A stretch of 64,000 nt of DNA from an uncultured Actinomycetes bacterium (GTDB taxonomy: Bacteria; Actinomycetota; Actinomycetes; Nanopelagicales; Nanopelagicaceae), in the NCBI GenBank assembly GCA_903822425.1, contig CAIJOY010000032.1, forward strand, positions 1 through 64,000. Reading direction: 5' to 3'. The translations under genes were made by a program, and so were the position numbers. Shown in pieces: positions 35,049 to 42,944 of the stretch. The notes under the pieces are model-generated. The model worked only from the letters and a program-made list of their open reading frames with translations. It ran no database searches and was not told the DNA's origin. Position 1 is the first letter of the stretch, and each line of letters starts with the position of its first letter.

Positions 35049-36808
35049 ATTTCTGGAGCATGAAGTTTTGAAAGTATTGCTTCGACATATGCAGTGATAC
35101 CAGCAGGAAGCAGATGCACGCCATCTGGACCAAAATATTCAGGATGGCCTTCTGAGATCTTGCGCCAATCCACTACAGACGCTTGTGAATATTTCTGCGC
35201 ATAGCGAGCTATAAGTAAATCATTCTCGTCACGCCAATCTCGTGGTACCGCCGTATTAACTATCACGATTTGAGGTTGATCTTTGATTTCTTCAAAAACC
35301 GCAGCCACTTCTGATTCGGTAAGGCGATTGTTATTGCCGAGATCAAGAATTAGTGGGGAGTTGGACATTGCGGCTTTATCATGTTGCAACACAGTAAAAA
35401 CTTCAGCAGCTTGACGGCCAACTTTTGCGTTAATAAGTTCAATTGGTTCCTTGAGTGCCAACTCATATCGAATACCCAAAATAACAGAATCACCAACAAC
35501 CCATAAGCCGTGCACTTGCGAAATAGGTGGAGCCGCTGGAACCACCGGAGCTAGCAGGCTGGCTTCGATTGCTGCTTGCGTACGGTTGGTTTGATCGATG
35601 GCGTTAATGCTCACAATTGTTGCCGATGAAATCAATCCAACACCTAAAATTAGGACACCTACTTGTTGGCGCACTCGTGCACTCTTTGTTCGATACTTCA
35701 TGCCCCTGAACCAGGCACCGACAGCATCACTTCTTATCGGCAGTTCTACCCAACGTAATGAAATATCGGCAAGTGCAAAAACAATCAAGATGCGTAAGGC
35801 ATACAGGGCCCATGGTGCGCCGGCTAGATCAACTGTTGGACGCGTTATCTGAAACACAATCCAATGCCATAAGTAGATGGCATAAGAGCGTTGTCCGATC
35901 CAGAGCATCGGACGTGCACTCAAAAGTGGCGCAAAACGCGAAGCTGGATGCACTAGGGAGATGATTATCGCGCAACCAAAAATGCCTGCTAGTGGAAAAG
36001 CTAAGCGATAAAGGTTGGCGTTGTTTTCATTAATAAATAGAAAGCAGCCCAGTAATCCGAGCAGTCCGAAGACTCCGATCCCATCGATAAAATCTTGCGC
36101 CCGCTGTGCAATGTTTGTAGTTAAATTCTGCGGGATCCAACTCACGGCAAGGGCAGCACCAAGAAATAAACCAATGCTGTGAGTATCTGTACCAAAGTAA
36201 ACGTGACTGACACTTTGGGCATTGTCAGCGTCAAGTCGTAAAGAAACGAGAAATAGCAAGCCTCCAGATATTCCAGCGATCAACAATGCGACACTTGATA
36301 ATCTATTTTTTCCAAACCAGCGGAGGACAAGTAGGAGAATGAGCGGCCAGACTAAATAGAACTGCGCTTCTACAGCCAGTGACCACGTGTGTTGCAAGAG
36401 CGGCGGACGACCAGTTGCGGCGAAATAATCTTGATGTCTATAGACCAAAGCCCAGTTCATTGTTCCAGTCAATGCATATGGAAGATCAGCCACAAAGCGT
36501 TTAATTGCCTCTGGTGCCCAAACCCCAACAAACAGTGCAGTCGTAAATACCATGAACAGCAATGCCGGAAGAAGTCTGCGCACACGCGCCGCATAGAAAC
36601 CGCGAAGATCCAATCCGCCACTTCGCTGAATTGAGTCCAAAAGTAATCGCGTTATGACGTACCCAGAAATTACGAAGAAGAGATCTACTCCAAGAAATCC
36701 ACCAGGAATCCAATGAAAACCCAAGTGGTAAAGCATGACTGCGATAACTGCAATTGCACGCAAGCCATCGATTGGAGCGATATGGCGGATACCACGGTTG
36801 GTTTCCAT
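35042..36808 (-). CDS. acyltransferase 3 with C-terminal SGNH domain (OafA-like)
   Basis: A 588-residue membrane acyltransferase. The AT3 part has APIDGLRAIAVIAVMLYHLG with the catalytic-type His, GVDLFFVISGYVITRLL, FYAARVRRLLPAL and about ten membrane segments to residue 400. The C-terminal part is SGNH-like: GDS in LWVVGDSVILG, GNN in LDLGNNNRL and DGVHLLPAG with the Asp-His pair. Such fusions O-acetylate surface polysaccharides or peptidoglycan. It lies 5 bp after the coiled-coil gene on the same strand, so they are co-transcribed. Confidence 0.9.
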   Translation of the reverse strand: METNRGIRHIAPIDGLRAIAVIAVMLYHLGFHWIPGGFLGVDLFFVISGYVITRLLLDSIQRSGGLDLRGFYAARVRRLLPALLFMVFTTALFVGVWAPEAIKRFVADLPYALTGTMNWALVYRHQDYFAATGRPPLLQHTWSLAVEAQFYLVWPLILLLVLRWFGKNRLSSVALLIAGISGGLLFLVSLRLDADNAQSVSHVYFGTDTHSIGLFLGAALAVSWIPQNLTTNIAQRAQDFIDGIGVFGLLGLLGCFLFINENNANLYRLAFPLAGIFGCAIIISLVHPASRFAPLLSARPMLWIGQRSYAIYLWHWIVFQITRPTVDLAGAPWALYALRILIVFALADISLRWVELPIRSDAVGAWFRGMKYRTKSARVRQQVGVLILGVGLISSATIVSINAIDQTNRTQAAIEASLLAPVVPAAPPISQVHGLWVVGDSVILGIRYELALKEPIELINAKVGRQAAEVFTVLQHDKAAMSNSPLILDLGNNNRLTESEVAAVFEEIKDQPQIVIVNTAVPRDWRDENDLLIARYAQKYSQASVVDWRKISEGHPEYFGPDGVHLLPAGITAYVEAILSKLHAPEIK

Positions 36809-36813
36809 AAAAT

Positions 36814-37635
36814 TTATTTACGTTTTGTAGAAGTCTTCTTCACAACCTTCTTGGTAGGTTTCTTAGCGGTCTTCCTGGCAGCCGAAGATTTTGGGGCATC
36901 AAGTGCTGGTTGGTTTCGCTCACTGCTGACTTTCAAGGGTCCCGATTTAATGAGCGTGTCATCTGATCGCAAGTTTTCTAGCACAGCTTTTTGTAAGTCA
37001 GCTAAACGACCAAAGGCGCTTTCCAATCGACTACGAGATTGATGAATTGCACTTTCGGCGGCATCTAATGATTGAGTTTGAATTTTATATAAGCGCTCTG
37101 CTTCGCCGATTACCCCTGAGAGCCACTGACGGTAGTCGGTGACTTCTTTTGCTGCTTCAGAAATGAGTCGTTCGCCTTCACGTCGTGCAGCACCTGATAA
37201 TTGAGTTGCTTCACGTTTTTTAGCTTCCAAAATAGTTTCAGCTTCGATACCCGCTGATTCGAGCATTTCTTGTGCATCAGATTCAGCAGCTTGAATATAT
37301 TTGCGACCACGAGCTTCAGCAGTTGAAAGTAATGCTTTAGCTTTTTGATCCGCTGACTCAATTGCATCCTTGGCTTGGCGGGCTGTTTCAGTAATGACAC
37401 GGTCTGCAATAACCTGCGCTTTAGATTCGCGCATTTGTGCAGATTTGATCATTGTCATTGCAGTTTCAGTTGCAAGAATTTCAAACTCTTCTTTGGATAA
37501 TGTCGTGATGTCTCTACGAGCACGCAAATCAGCTAGCTGTGATTCCAATTCACGAATGCGGTCCACTGAACCAGGCACATCAACTTCTTCGCCTTTGAAT
37601 CCAACCCAATTAAGGAAAGAATTTTTTTGACTCAT
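36814..37635 (-). CDS. coiled-coil protein with Lys-rich C-terminal tail
   Basis: A 273-residue protein, almost all heptad-type helix from about 20 to 225 (RIRELESQLADLRARRD, then long Ala/Glu/Lys stretches such as ADQKAKALLSTAEARGRKY). It ends with a basic tail containing KKPTKKVVKKTSTKRK, similar to the H1-like protein encoded 2.7 kb away. The layout resembles DivIVA-type scaffold proteins, but the DivIVA N-terminal lipid-binding motif is not evident. No function can be assigned. It precedes the acyltransferase gene by 5 bp. Confidence 0.75.
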   Translation of the reverse strand: MSQKNSFLNWVGFKGEEVDVPGSVDRIRELESQLADLRARRDITTLSKEEFEILATETAMTMIKSAQMRESKAQVIADRVITETARQAKDAIESADQKAKALLSTAEARGRKYIQAAESDAQEMLESAGIEAETILEAKKREATQLSGAARREGERLISEAAKEVTDYRQWLSGVIGEAERLYKIQTQSLDAAESAIHQSRSRLESAFGRLADLQKAVLENLRSDDTLIKSGPLKVSSERNQPALDAPKSSAARKTAKKPTKKVVKKTSTKRK

Positions 37636-37802
37636 AGCTTTGCCTCACCATCTCAACACCATGCGGCCTTGTGGCCTCTTTGGCAATGTGCTCAGATTAG
37701 AGCAAATAACCGAACTACCAAAAGCCCCAACGCAAGGGCGATAACCCTCGCATCACCCTTACTTTCCACGCTGCCTGCATGAACCCGGCATAGCGCCAGG
37801 AC

Positions 37803-38468
37803 CTAGTTGCGGTAAATCGCCACCGAGATAGCTATGTATTGAGAGACCCATGCGGCAATCACGAATATGTGGAAGAGCTCGTGAAAGCCAAAGTATTTGG
37901 CATTTTTACCGGGCAATTTCAAAGCGTAGAAAATAGCGCCTACGGAATAGAAAAGACCACCGATAAGAATTGGCAACAAAATCCAGAGCCCACCAGCTCG
38001 GTAAAGCTGTGGGGTATACAAAACTGCAACCCAGCCCAGAATTAAATAATTCGCCACATACAACCATCGAGGAGCGCCAACCCAAAAAACGCGAACTCCT
38101 ACTCCAATGAGGGCACCAATCCACACTACCGATAACAAAATCGTTCGATCTCGCCCCTCAAGCAAAGTAACAGCAAATGGTGTGTAAGAACCAGCAATCA
38201 ATAAATTGATGTTGGCGTGATCCCAGCGGCGCCAAATCTTTTTCTTTGATGGCGACCACGGAACTCGGTGATAAATCGCAGAAACACTAAAAAGTAAAAT
38301 CGCAGTGAGTGAATACAATGCGACGGCAAATTTCAGGGAATCTTTGCTCAGAATAAAAAGAACCAGCGAAGCGATAAAAACGACAGGGGCTGCTCCTAAG
38401 TGAAACCACCCACGTAACTTGGGCGGTGCAACAGGAGTCGTTGTTACCTCATTGTGGACCTTACCCAT
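37803..38468 (-). CDS. hemolysin III / PAQR family membrane protein
   Basis: A 221-residue protein with seven hydrophobic segments and the family's conserved polar residues: SAIYHRVPWS, RRWDHANINLLIAGSYTPF and the late FGFHELFHIFVIAAW, whose His and Asp residues can bind a metal. Function is unclear despite the name; the family relates to adiponectin receptors. The ATG has TAGAGT 6 nt upstream and no Shine-Dalgarno. Confidence 0.9.
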   Translation of the reverse strand: MGKVHNEVTTTPVAPPKLRGWFHLGAAPVVFIASLVLFILSKDSLKFAVALYSLTAILLFSVSAIYHRVPWSPSKKKIWRRWDHANINLLIAGSYTPFAVTLLEGRDRTILLSVVWIGALIGVGVRVFWVGAPRWLYVANYLILGWVAVLYTPQLYRAGGLWILLPILIGGLFYSVGAIFYALKLPGKNAKYFGFHELFHIFVIAAWVSQYIAISVAIYRN

Positions 38469-38474
38469 TTGGTG

Positions 38475-38480
38475 ACTCTA
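38475..38480 (-). promoter_or_regulatory. -10 element TAGAGT for leaderless hemolysin III gene
   Basis: On the minus strand TAGAGT is followed by 6 nt (CACCAA) and the ATG at 38468. It is the only start signal seen. Confidence 0.55.
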
Positions 38481-38598
38481 CGCCCATGAAGCCTTCGCGG
38501 CATTAATTCAATCTCGCAAATAGCATTAATGTCGCGAATGCAGCTCTGGTAGGTGCAAATCACACGCACGTAGATTGCGGTTTAGCGAGGGAGAGGTC

Positions 38599-38604
38599 TA
38601 CTGT
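38599..38604 (+). promoter_or_regulatory. -10 element TACTGT for leaderless glutamate dehydrogenase gene
   Basis: TACTGT is followed by 6 nt and the ATG at 38611. It selects this ATG over an upstream TTG at 38575 that is in frame. Confidence 0.5.
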
Positions 38605-38610
38605 GAAAGC

Positions 38611-39852
38611 ATGACAACGGAGTCACCAATGGCAACAGCCCTTGCCCAACTACGGCGAGCGGTAGATCAGCTTCAACTATCTGACAATGACTGGAACACT
38701 CTTTCAACCCCGCGGCGAATTCTTGAAGTAGCAGTACCGCTACGTCGCGATGATGGTCGGGTTGAGATGTACAAGGGTTATCGCGTTCAATATTCAACTA
38801 CACGCGGGCCATCCAAAGGTGGCGTGAGATTCCATCAAGATATTGACTTAGATGAAACCGTTGCTCTTGCCATGTTGATGACATGGAAATGCGCGCTGAC
38901 TAATTTGCCTTACGGTGGCGCCAAAGGTGGCGTGGCAGTTGATGCGCACACTCTTTCATTAGCCGAGAACGAGCGCTTGACTCGTCGCTACACCTCAGAA
39001 ATTTTGCCGATCATCGGACCAGAACGTGATATTCCTGCACCCGATGTCGGAACAGATGAGCGCAACATGGCATGGATGATGGATACCTATTCTGTTAACG
39101 CAGGATTCTCTGTACCTGGCGTTGTAACTGGAAAGCCAATCGTGTTGGGTGGATCCCTTGGCCGCACAACTGCGACTGGAGATGGTGTTGCAATCTCCAC
39201 CATCGAAGGCTTGCGCGTTCGTGGAATCAATCCGCAGGGTGCCACAGTTGCGATTCAAGGTTTCGGAAAAGTTGGTTACTGGACTGCGATCGCACTAGAG
39301 AAGATGGGGCTCAAGATTGTCGCTGTTAGCGATGTCAAGGGTGGCGTGACAGGATTTAAATCTGTTGCTGAAATTTTCGAATATTCAACGAAAACTGGAA
39401 GCGTAGTAGGTGCACCAGGAACCGATACTTTAACGAATGAAGAGATATTGCACTTAGATGTTGATGTGCTCATCCCTGCAGCACTTGCTGATTCCATCAC
39501 AGAAAAAACTGCACCTGGTATTAAAGCCCGCGTTATTGTGGAAGGTGCAAATGCACCAACAACACCTGAAGGCGATGCAATCTTGAACGACAAAGGCGTC
39601 CTAGTAGTACCAGATATTTTGGCTAACTCAGGCGGTGTAATTGTTTCTTACTTCGAATGGGTGCAAGATAAGCAGAACTTCTTTTGGACAGCGGCTGAAG
39701 TTCGCGAAAACCTTAATCAAATTCTGATGAAGGCAATTCATGAAGTCGAAGAAACTTCTAAATCTAAGAATGTGACTTGGCGCGAAGCAGCACATATGTT
39801 GGGTGTAAGCCGCGTTGCTGAAGCCCATCGTTTGCGCGGTCTATATCCATAA
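38611..39852 (+). CDS. glutamate dehydrogenase
   Basis: A 413-residue Glu/Leu/Phe/Val dehydrogenase of the hexameric type. The substrate region has GGVRFHQDIDLDETVALAM, then MTWKCALTNLPYGGAKGGV with both expected Lys; Asp of PAPDVGTDERNMAWMMD follows, and the Rossmann motif is IQGFGKVGYW. It interconverts glutamate and 2-oxoglutarate. The cofactor preference cannot be read with confidence. An aldehyde dehydrogenase gene follows 54 bp downstream and may be co-expressed. Confidence 0.93.
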   Translation: MTTESPMATALAQLRRAVDQLQLSDNDWNTLSTPRRILEVAVPLRRDDGRVEMYKGYRVQYSTTRGPSKGGVRFHQDIDLDETVALAMLMTWKCALTNLPYGGAKGGVAVDAHTLSLAENERLTRRYTSEILPIIGPERDIPAPDVGTDERNMAWMMDTYSVNAGFSVPGVVTGKPIVLGGSLGRTTATGDGVAISTIEGLRVRGINPQGATVAIQGFGKVGYWTAIALEKMGLKIVAVSDVKGGVTGFKSVAEIFEYSTKTGSVVGAPGTDTLTNEEILHLDVDVLIPAALADSITEKTAPGIKARVIVEGANAPTTPEGDAILNDKGVLVVPDILANSGGVIVSYFEWVQDKQNFFWTAAEVRENLNQILMKAIHEVEETSKSKNVTWREAAHMLGVSRVAEAHRLRGLYP

Positions 39853-39906
39853 GAAGTAAACCCAAACACAGTTGCTCAAGGTAACTTGGGCAGATCAGGA
39901 GCGGTA

Positions 39907-41388
39907 ATGATCAAAGGCATCAACCCACCAGTAAATGCACTCATCGGTGGCAAGTGGATTCCGGGATCCGGCGGTAGCTTTGAAGCTAAGTCTCCACATT
40001 CTCGTGAAGTGATTAGCAAAGTTTCGCGTTGCACACCTGCTGATGTTGATCGCGCAGTTGCAGCAGCTCGAGCAGCCCAGCCGGCGTGGGCAGCGCTTCC
40101 AGTTATCGAACGGGCAAAGATTTTGCGCCGCATTCATCAACTATTTCTAGAACGTGCCGAGCCAATCGCTCAGATGCTCTGTCATGAGATCGGTAAGACA
40201 ATTACTGATTCTCGCGAGGAAGTCTACGAATATGCAGTGCCTTCTTATTCCAAGGCGGCTGAGGAGATTCTTCGCCACCGCGGTCTATCTTTTCCATCCA
40301 GCCAAGAGCAAACAACTAATAAACGATTAGTGCTGGGACATCGCCCACTTGGTGTGGTTGGCGTTATTACACCGTATAACTTTCCAACAGATATCTCCTC
40401 CATTGCTTTAGCGCACATCATTGGTGCGGGCAATACCACTGTGTGGAAGCCATCGGAGTTTTCAGCTTTGAGTTGTGCCATGGTTGCTGAGATATTTGAA
40501 GAAGCAGGACTTCCCGCCGGTGTTGTCAACGTCGTGCAAGGATTTGGCGATGTCGGTGCAGCAATTGTTGAACATAATGATGTCGATGGAATCTTTTTTA
40601 CCGGCTCGACTAAAACTGGTGAAATTATTGCGCGTGCTTGCGCATTGAAGCCGCACCTACTTGAGCTCGGGGGCGATGGCCCATTCATCATTCTTGCCGA
40701 TGCTGATGTGGATGCCGCAGTTGATGGAGCAATCAATGGTTGCTTCTATTACTCTGGCCAAGTTTGTACTTCTGCTGAGCGACTTTTGGTCCATGAAGAT
40801 ATTTATGATGAGTTCGTAGCCAAGTTCACAGCAGCAGCCGGAAAACTTGTTATAGGTGATCCCGCGTTGGAAACCACAAACATGGGCCCACTGTGTAATG
40901 AGGGTACGTTGACTCGCGTTAAAGATCACGTTGAAGATGCTCGCAAAAAAGGCGCAAGAATTATTCAGTTTGGCCCAGAGAAAGATCTCTACTTCCCTGC
41001 AACAATTCTCACGGGAGTGACTGAAGATATGCAGATTATGCAAGAGGAAACTTTTGGTCCGGTTGCACCGATCATGAAGATAAAATCTGCTGAGCATGCA
41101 ATTGAGATCGCAAACAAGAGTGAACTCGGACTAATTGCTTCACTCTGGACTCGAGATCTTTCAAATGCCTGGCGAGTTGCCGAAGCGCTGCCACATGGTT
41201 CAGTGAATGTTAATGAGACCAGCAACTACTGGGATCAACTTGCTCCATTTGGAGGCGCAGGCAAGAGCGGTGTGGGTCGTGAGTTGTCACAGTGGTTCTT
41301 GGAGTCATTTACCGAGCGAAAGCTCATCGTCTTTGATTTAGGAAATAGCGAAGTTAAATACAACCGTCGCGCTGAAGGCGGTTGGTAG
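39907..41388 (+). CDS. NAD(P)-dependent aldehyde dehydrogenase
   Basis: A 493-residue ALDH. It has the catalytic Cys in YYSGQVCTSAERLL, the general-base Glu in LLELGGDGPF, cofactor-binding VVGVITPYNFPTDI with TTVWKPSEFSA and FFTGSTKTGE, and the C-terminal EETFGPVAP and PFGGAGKSGVGRE. LELGGDGP is less usual than LELGGKSP and recalls semialdehyde or lactaldehyde-type enzymes; substrate unknown. ATG at 39907 is chosen because AGGAG lies 5 nt upstream; the frame opens seven codons earlier. Confidence 0.9.
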   Translation: MIKGINPPVNALIGGKWIPGSGGSFEAKSPHSREVISKVSRCTPADVDRAVAAARAAQPAWAALPVIERAKILRRIHQLFLERAEPIAQMLCHEIGKTITDSREEVYEYAVPSYSKAAEEILRHRGLSFPSSQEQTTNKRLVLGHRPLGVVGVITPYNFPTDISSIALAHIIGAGNTTVWKPSEFSALSCAMVAEIFEEAGLPAGVVNVVQGFGDVGAAIVEHNDVDGIFFTGSTKTGEIIARACALKPHLLELGGDGPFIILADADVDAAVDGAINGCFYYSGQVCTSAERLLVHEDIYDEFVAKFTAAAGKLVIGDPALETTNMGPLCNEGTLTRVKDHVEDARKKGARIIQFGPEKDLYFPATILTGVTEDMQIMQEETFGPVAPIMKIKSAEHAIEIANKSELGLIASLWTRDLSNAWRVAEALPHGSVNVNETSNYWDQLAPFGGAGKSGVGRELSQWFLESFTERKLIVFDLGNSEVKYNRRAEGGW

Positions 41389-41433
41389 AAAGCAATCAGC
41401 AAGCCCGTTCATGTGGGAGGAATTTCACACGTT

Positions 41434-41463
41434 CACTCCTATGCGCTACATCGCGTAGGAGTG
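41434..41463. repeat. 12-bp inverted repeat upstream of the propeller gene
   Basis: CACTCCTATGCG and CGCGTAGGAGTG pair along 12 bp (one T-G pair) around a CTACAT loop. No T-run follows, so it is not a standard terminator. It may be an operator or an mRNA structure between the aldehyde dehydrogenase and propeller genes. Confidence 0.6.
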
Positions 41464-41534
41464 TCGTGGGTATCGCTGTTGCTTTTGGGTAAAATTTCTC
41501 TTCACTGTCCATAAGGGAAACTGGGTACACGACG

Positions 41535-42575
41535 ATGAGCAAAATGCAATCTCATAGGGCCATGATTAGAACCTCTCTAGTTTTCGGCCTGGTGTTTAGT
41601 TTCACCGCGATGACAACACCTACAGCAATTTTTGCCGCACCTGGGTCAAATTATTCTTGGACTGAATCACAACTCCCTTTTCAACCGGCCACTTGGGCCT
41701 TGGCTAGCTCCTTTGATGGGAGCCAAGTATTTGTGCCGAGTTATGACGGAAATCTTTACACCACTGCTGATTCAGGACAAGGATGGACTGCTTTAACTCC
41801 CGATCCAACAAGCGCTCTTTCTACCGCATTGAAGCTCGGACATCTATCTAGAGTGTATGTGAGCAATGACAAGGCACATATATATGCTCTTGGATTCGGA
41901 ATGAATATTTTTTCATCAAGCGATAAAGGCATCTCATGGCTCGCAAATACTGCAGCTCCAGTTGCAAGTTGGGGTGGCCTTGCTTCATCAGATGATGGCA
42001 CTCATCTTGTTGCAATTGCCTACAACGGATTTATTTATACTTCTGTAGATGCTGGTCTTTCTTGGACTGAACACCGTGATCTTAAATCAGGTTGGTATGG
42101 CATAACTTCTTCTAGCAACGGCAAATATCTATCAGCCGTAGCTTGGGCAGGTTACATTTACACGTCAAAGAATTTCGGTCAATCTTGGACTATCCGCAAG
42201 AGTGCTGGAAGGAGAAATTGGTATTCAGTTGCCTCCTCAAGTGATGGAAAATATCTTGCTGCAGTTGTTACCGTTAAGGGCTACCTTTACACCTCAAATA
42301 ACTACGGTGCTACGTGGACTGCAAGAAAATCTGCTGGCTTAGCAAGCTGGGAAGGCTTGGCGATGTCAAGTGACGGAAAGAAAATAATTGCATCCGGGAC
42401 TACGTCGGCAGCCTTTATTCGCAGTTCCGATGACAGAGGCGTAAGTTGGACAAAGAAAAAAATAATCAACAGCAAATCAAGCGGAACCGTGGTTATGTCC
42501 AAAGACGGGACTCGCGTATTTGGAGCGACAACAAGTGGAAATTTCTATGTTGGAACGCTAGAGGCAACCAACTAG
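41535..42575 (+). CDS. secreted beta-propeller with BNR/Asp-box repeats
   Basis: A 346-residue protein with a signal peptide (cleavage near IFAAPGS). The mature part holds about six or seven repeats of 40-45 residues with the Asp-box pattern S-x-D-x-G-x-x-W: ADSGQGWTAL, SSDKGISWLA, SVDAGLSWTE, SKNFGQSWTI, SNNYGATWTA and SDDRGVSWTK. Between them recur SSDGKYLAAV-type strands. The fold should be a propeller like photosystem assembly or sialidase-type proteins, but no sialidase active-site set is visible. It is probably an exported binding protein. The ATG lacks a clear Shine-Dalgarno. Confidence 0.8.
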   Translation: MSKMQSHRAMIRTSLVFGLVFSFTAMTTPTAIFAAPGSNYSWTESQLPFQPATWALASSFDGSQVFVPSYDGNLYTTADSGQGWTALTPDPTSALSTALKLGHLSRVYVSNDKAHIYALGFGMNIFSSSDKGISWLANTAAPVASWGGLASSDDGTHLVAIAYNGFIYTSVDAGLSWTEHRDLKSGWYGITSSSNGKYLSAVAWAGYIYTSKNFGQSWTIRKSAGRRNWYSVASSSDGKYLAAVVTVKGYLYTSNNYGATWTARKSAGLASWEGLAMSSDGKKIIASGTTSAAFIRSSDDRGVSWTKKKIINSKSSGTVVMSKDGTRVFGATTSGNFYVGTLEATN

Positions 42576-42618
42576 ATCGTCGCCTTGTCATACGCGCTTC
42601 GAGGTTTCGAATTCTCCA

Positions 42619-42654
42619 CACTTGCCAGACTTGTCACACTTGCCAGACTTGCCA
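42619..42654. repeat. 9-bp tandem repeat (cacttgcca/gacttgcca)
   Basis: Four 9-bp units, SACTTGYCA, run head to tail, with alternating first base giving an 18-bp superunit. They lie just after the propeller gene and are non-coding as far as I can see. Part of a 105-bp repeat cluster before tRNA-Leu. Confidence 0.8.
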
Positions 42655-42678
42655 GTGAGAGGACCTGCAGCCACTTCT

Positions 42679-42723
42679 AAAATGTGGAAAATGTGGAAAA
42701 TGTGGAAAATGTCGAAAATGTAG
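42679..42723. repeat. 9-bp tandem repeat (aaaatgtgg)
   Basis: Five 9-bp units: three AAAATGTGG, then AAAATGTCG and AAAATGTAG. They are unrelated in sequence to the units 25 bp upstream but have the same period. They lie 35 bp from the 3' end of tRNA-Leu. Confidence 0.85.
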
Positions 42724-42757
42724 AAGAGTCGCTGAGTAGCAATAAGTTATTCCTGTG

Positions 42758-42838
42758 TGCGGGAGAAGGGACTTGAACCCTCACGTCCGAAGACACAGGT
42801 TCCTAAGACCTGCGTGTCTGCCATTTCACCACTCCCGC
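42758..42838 (-). tRNA. tRNA-Leu (TAG anticodon)
   Basis: Read on the minus strand: acceptor stem GCGGGAG with CTCCCGC, a D-arm with GAAATGGCAGAC, anticodon stem CAGGT/ACCTG around loop CTTAGGA (anticodon TAG), a long variable arm (TGTCTTCGGACG) typical of class II leucine tRNA, and T-arm AGGGTTCAAGTCCCT. The bases after the discriminator A are not CCA, so the CCA end is added after transcription. Confidence 0.96.
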
Positions 42839-42931
42839 GAGAGCTTCGTTCGGTGTAACAGGGGCAAGGTTAGAGGTAAGTAGGCCAATTTAACGAATGC
42901 TCTTTTCGCGCAAGGAGCGCAAGCCAAACGG

Positions 42932-42937
42932 TAGCCT
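42932..42937 (+). promoter_or_regulatory. -10 element TAGCCT for leaderless argS
   Basis: TAGCCT is followed by 7 nt and GTG at 42945. It lies downstream of the in-frame ATG at 42897, and so argues that the GTG is the real start. The string TAGCCTTG resembles TAGGCTTG at murI and glyA. Confidence 0.55.
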
Positions 42938-42944
42938 TGCTCAG

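Noticed and set aside
36713-37042. Plus-strand frame over the acyltransferase/coiled-coil junction
   Set aside because: Antisense to the lysine-rich tail; no start signal and no recognisable protein.
42446-42658. Frame ending in repeated CQTCHTCQTCQ (Cys-rich peptide)
   Set aside because: Overlaps the propeller gene in another frame; the Cys pattern is just the 9-bp repeat translated.
42619-42723. CRISPR array
   Set aside because: Units are 9 bp with no spacers; two unrelated tandem repeats.
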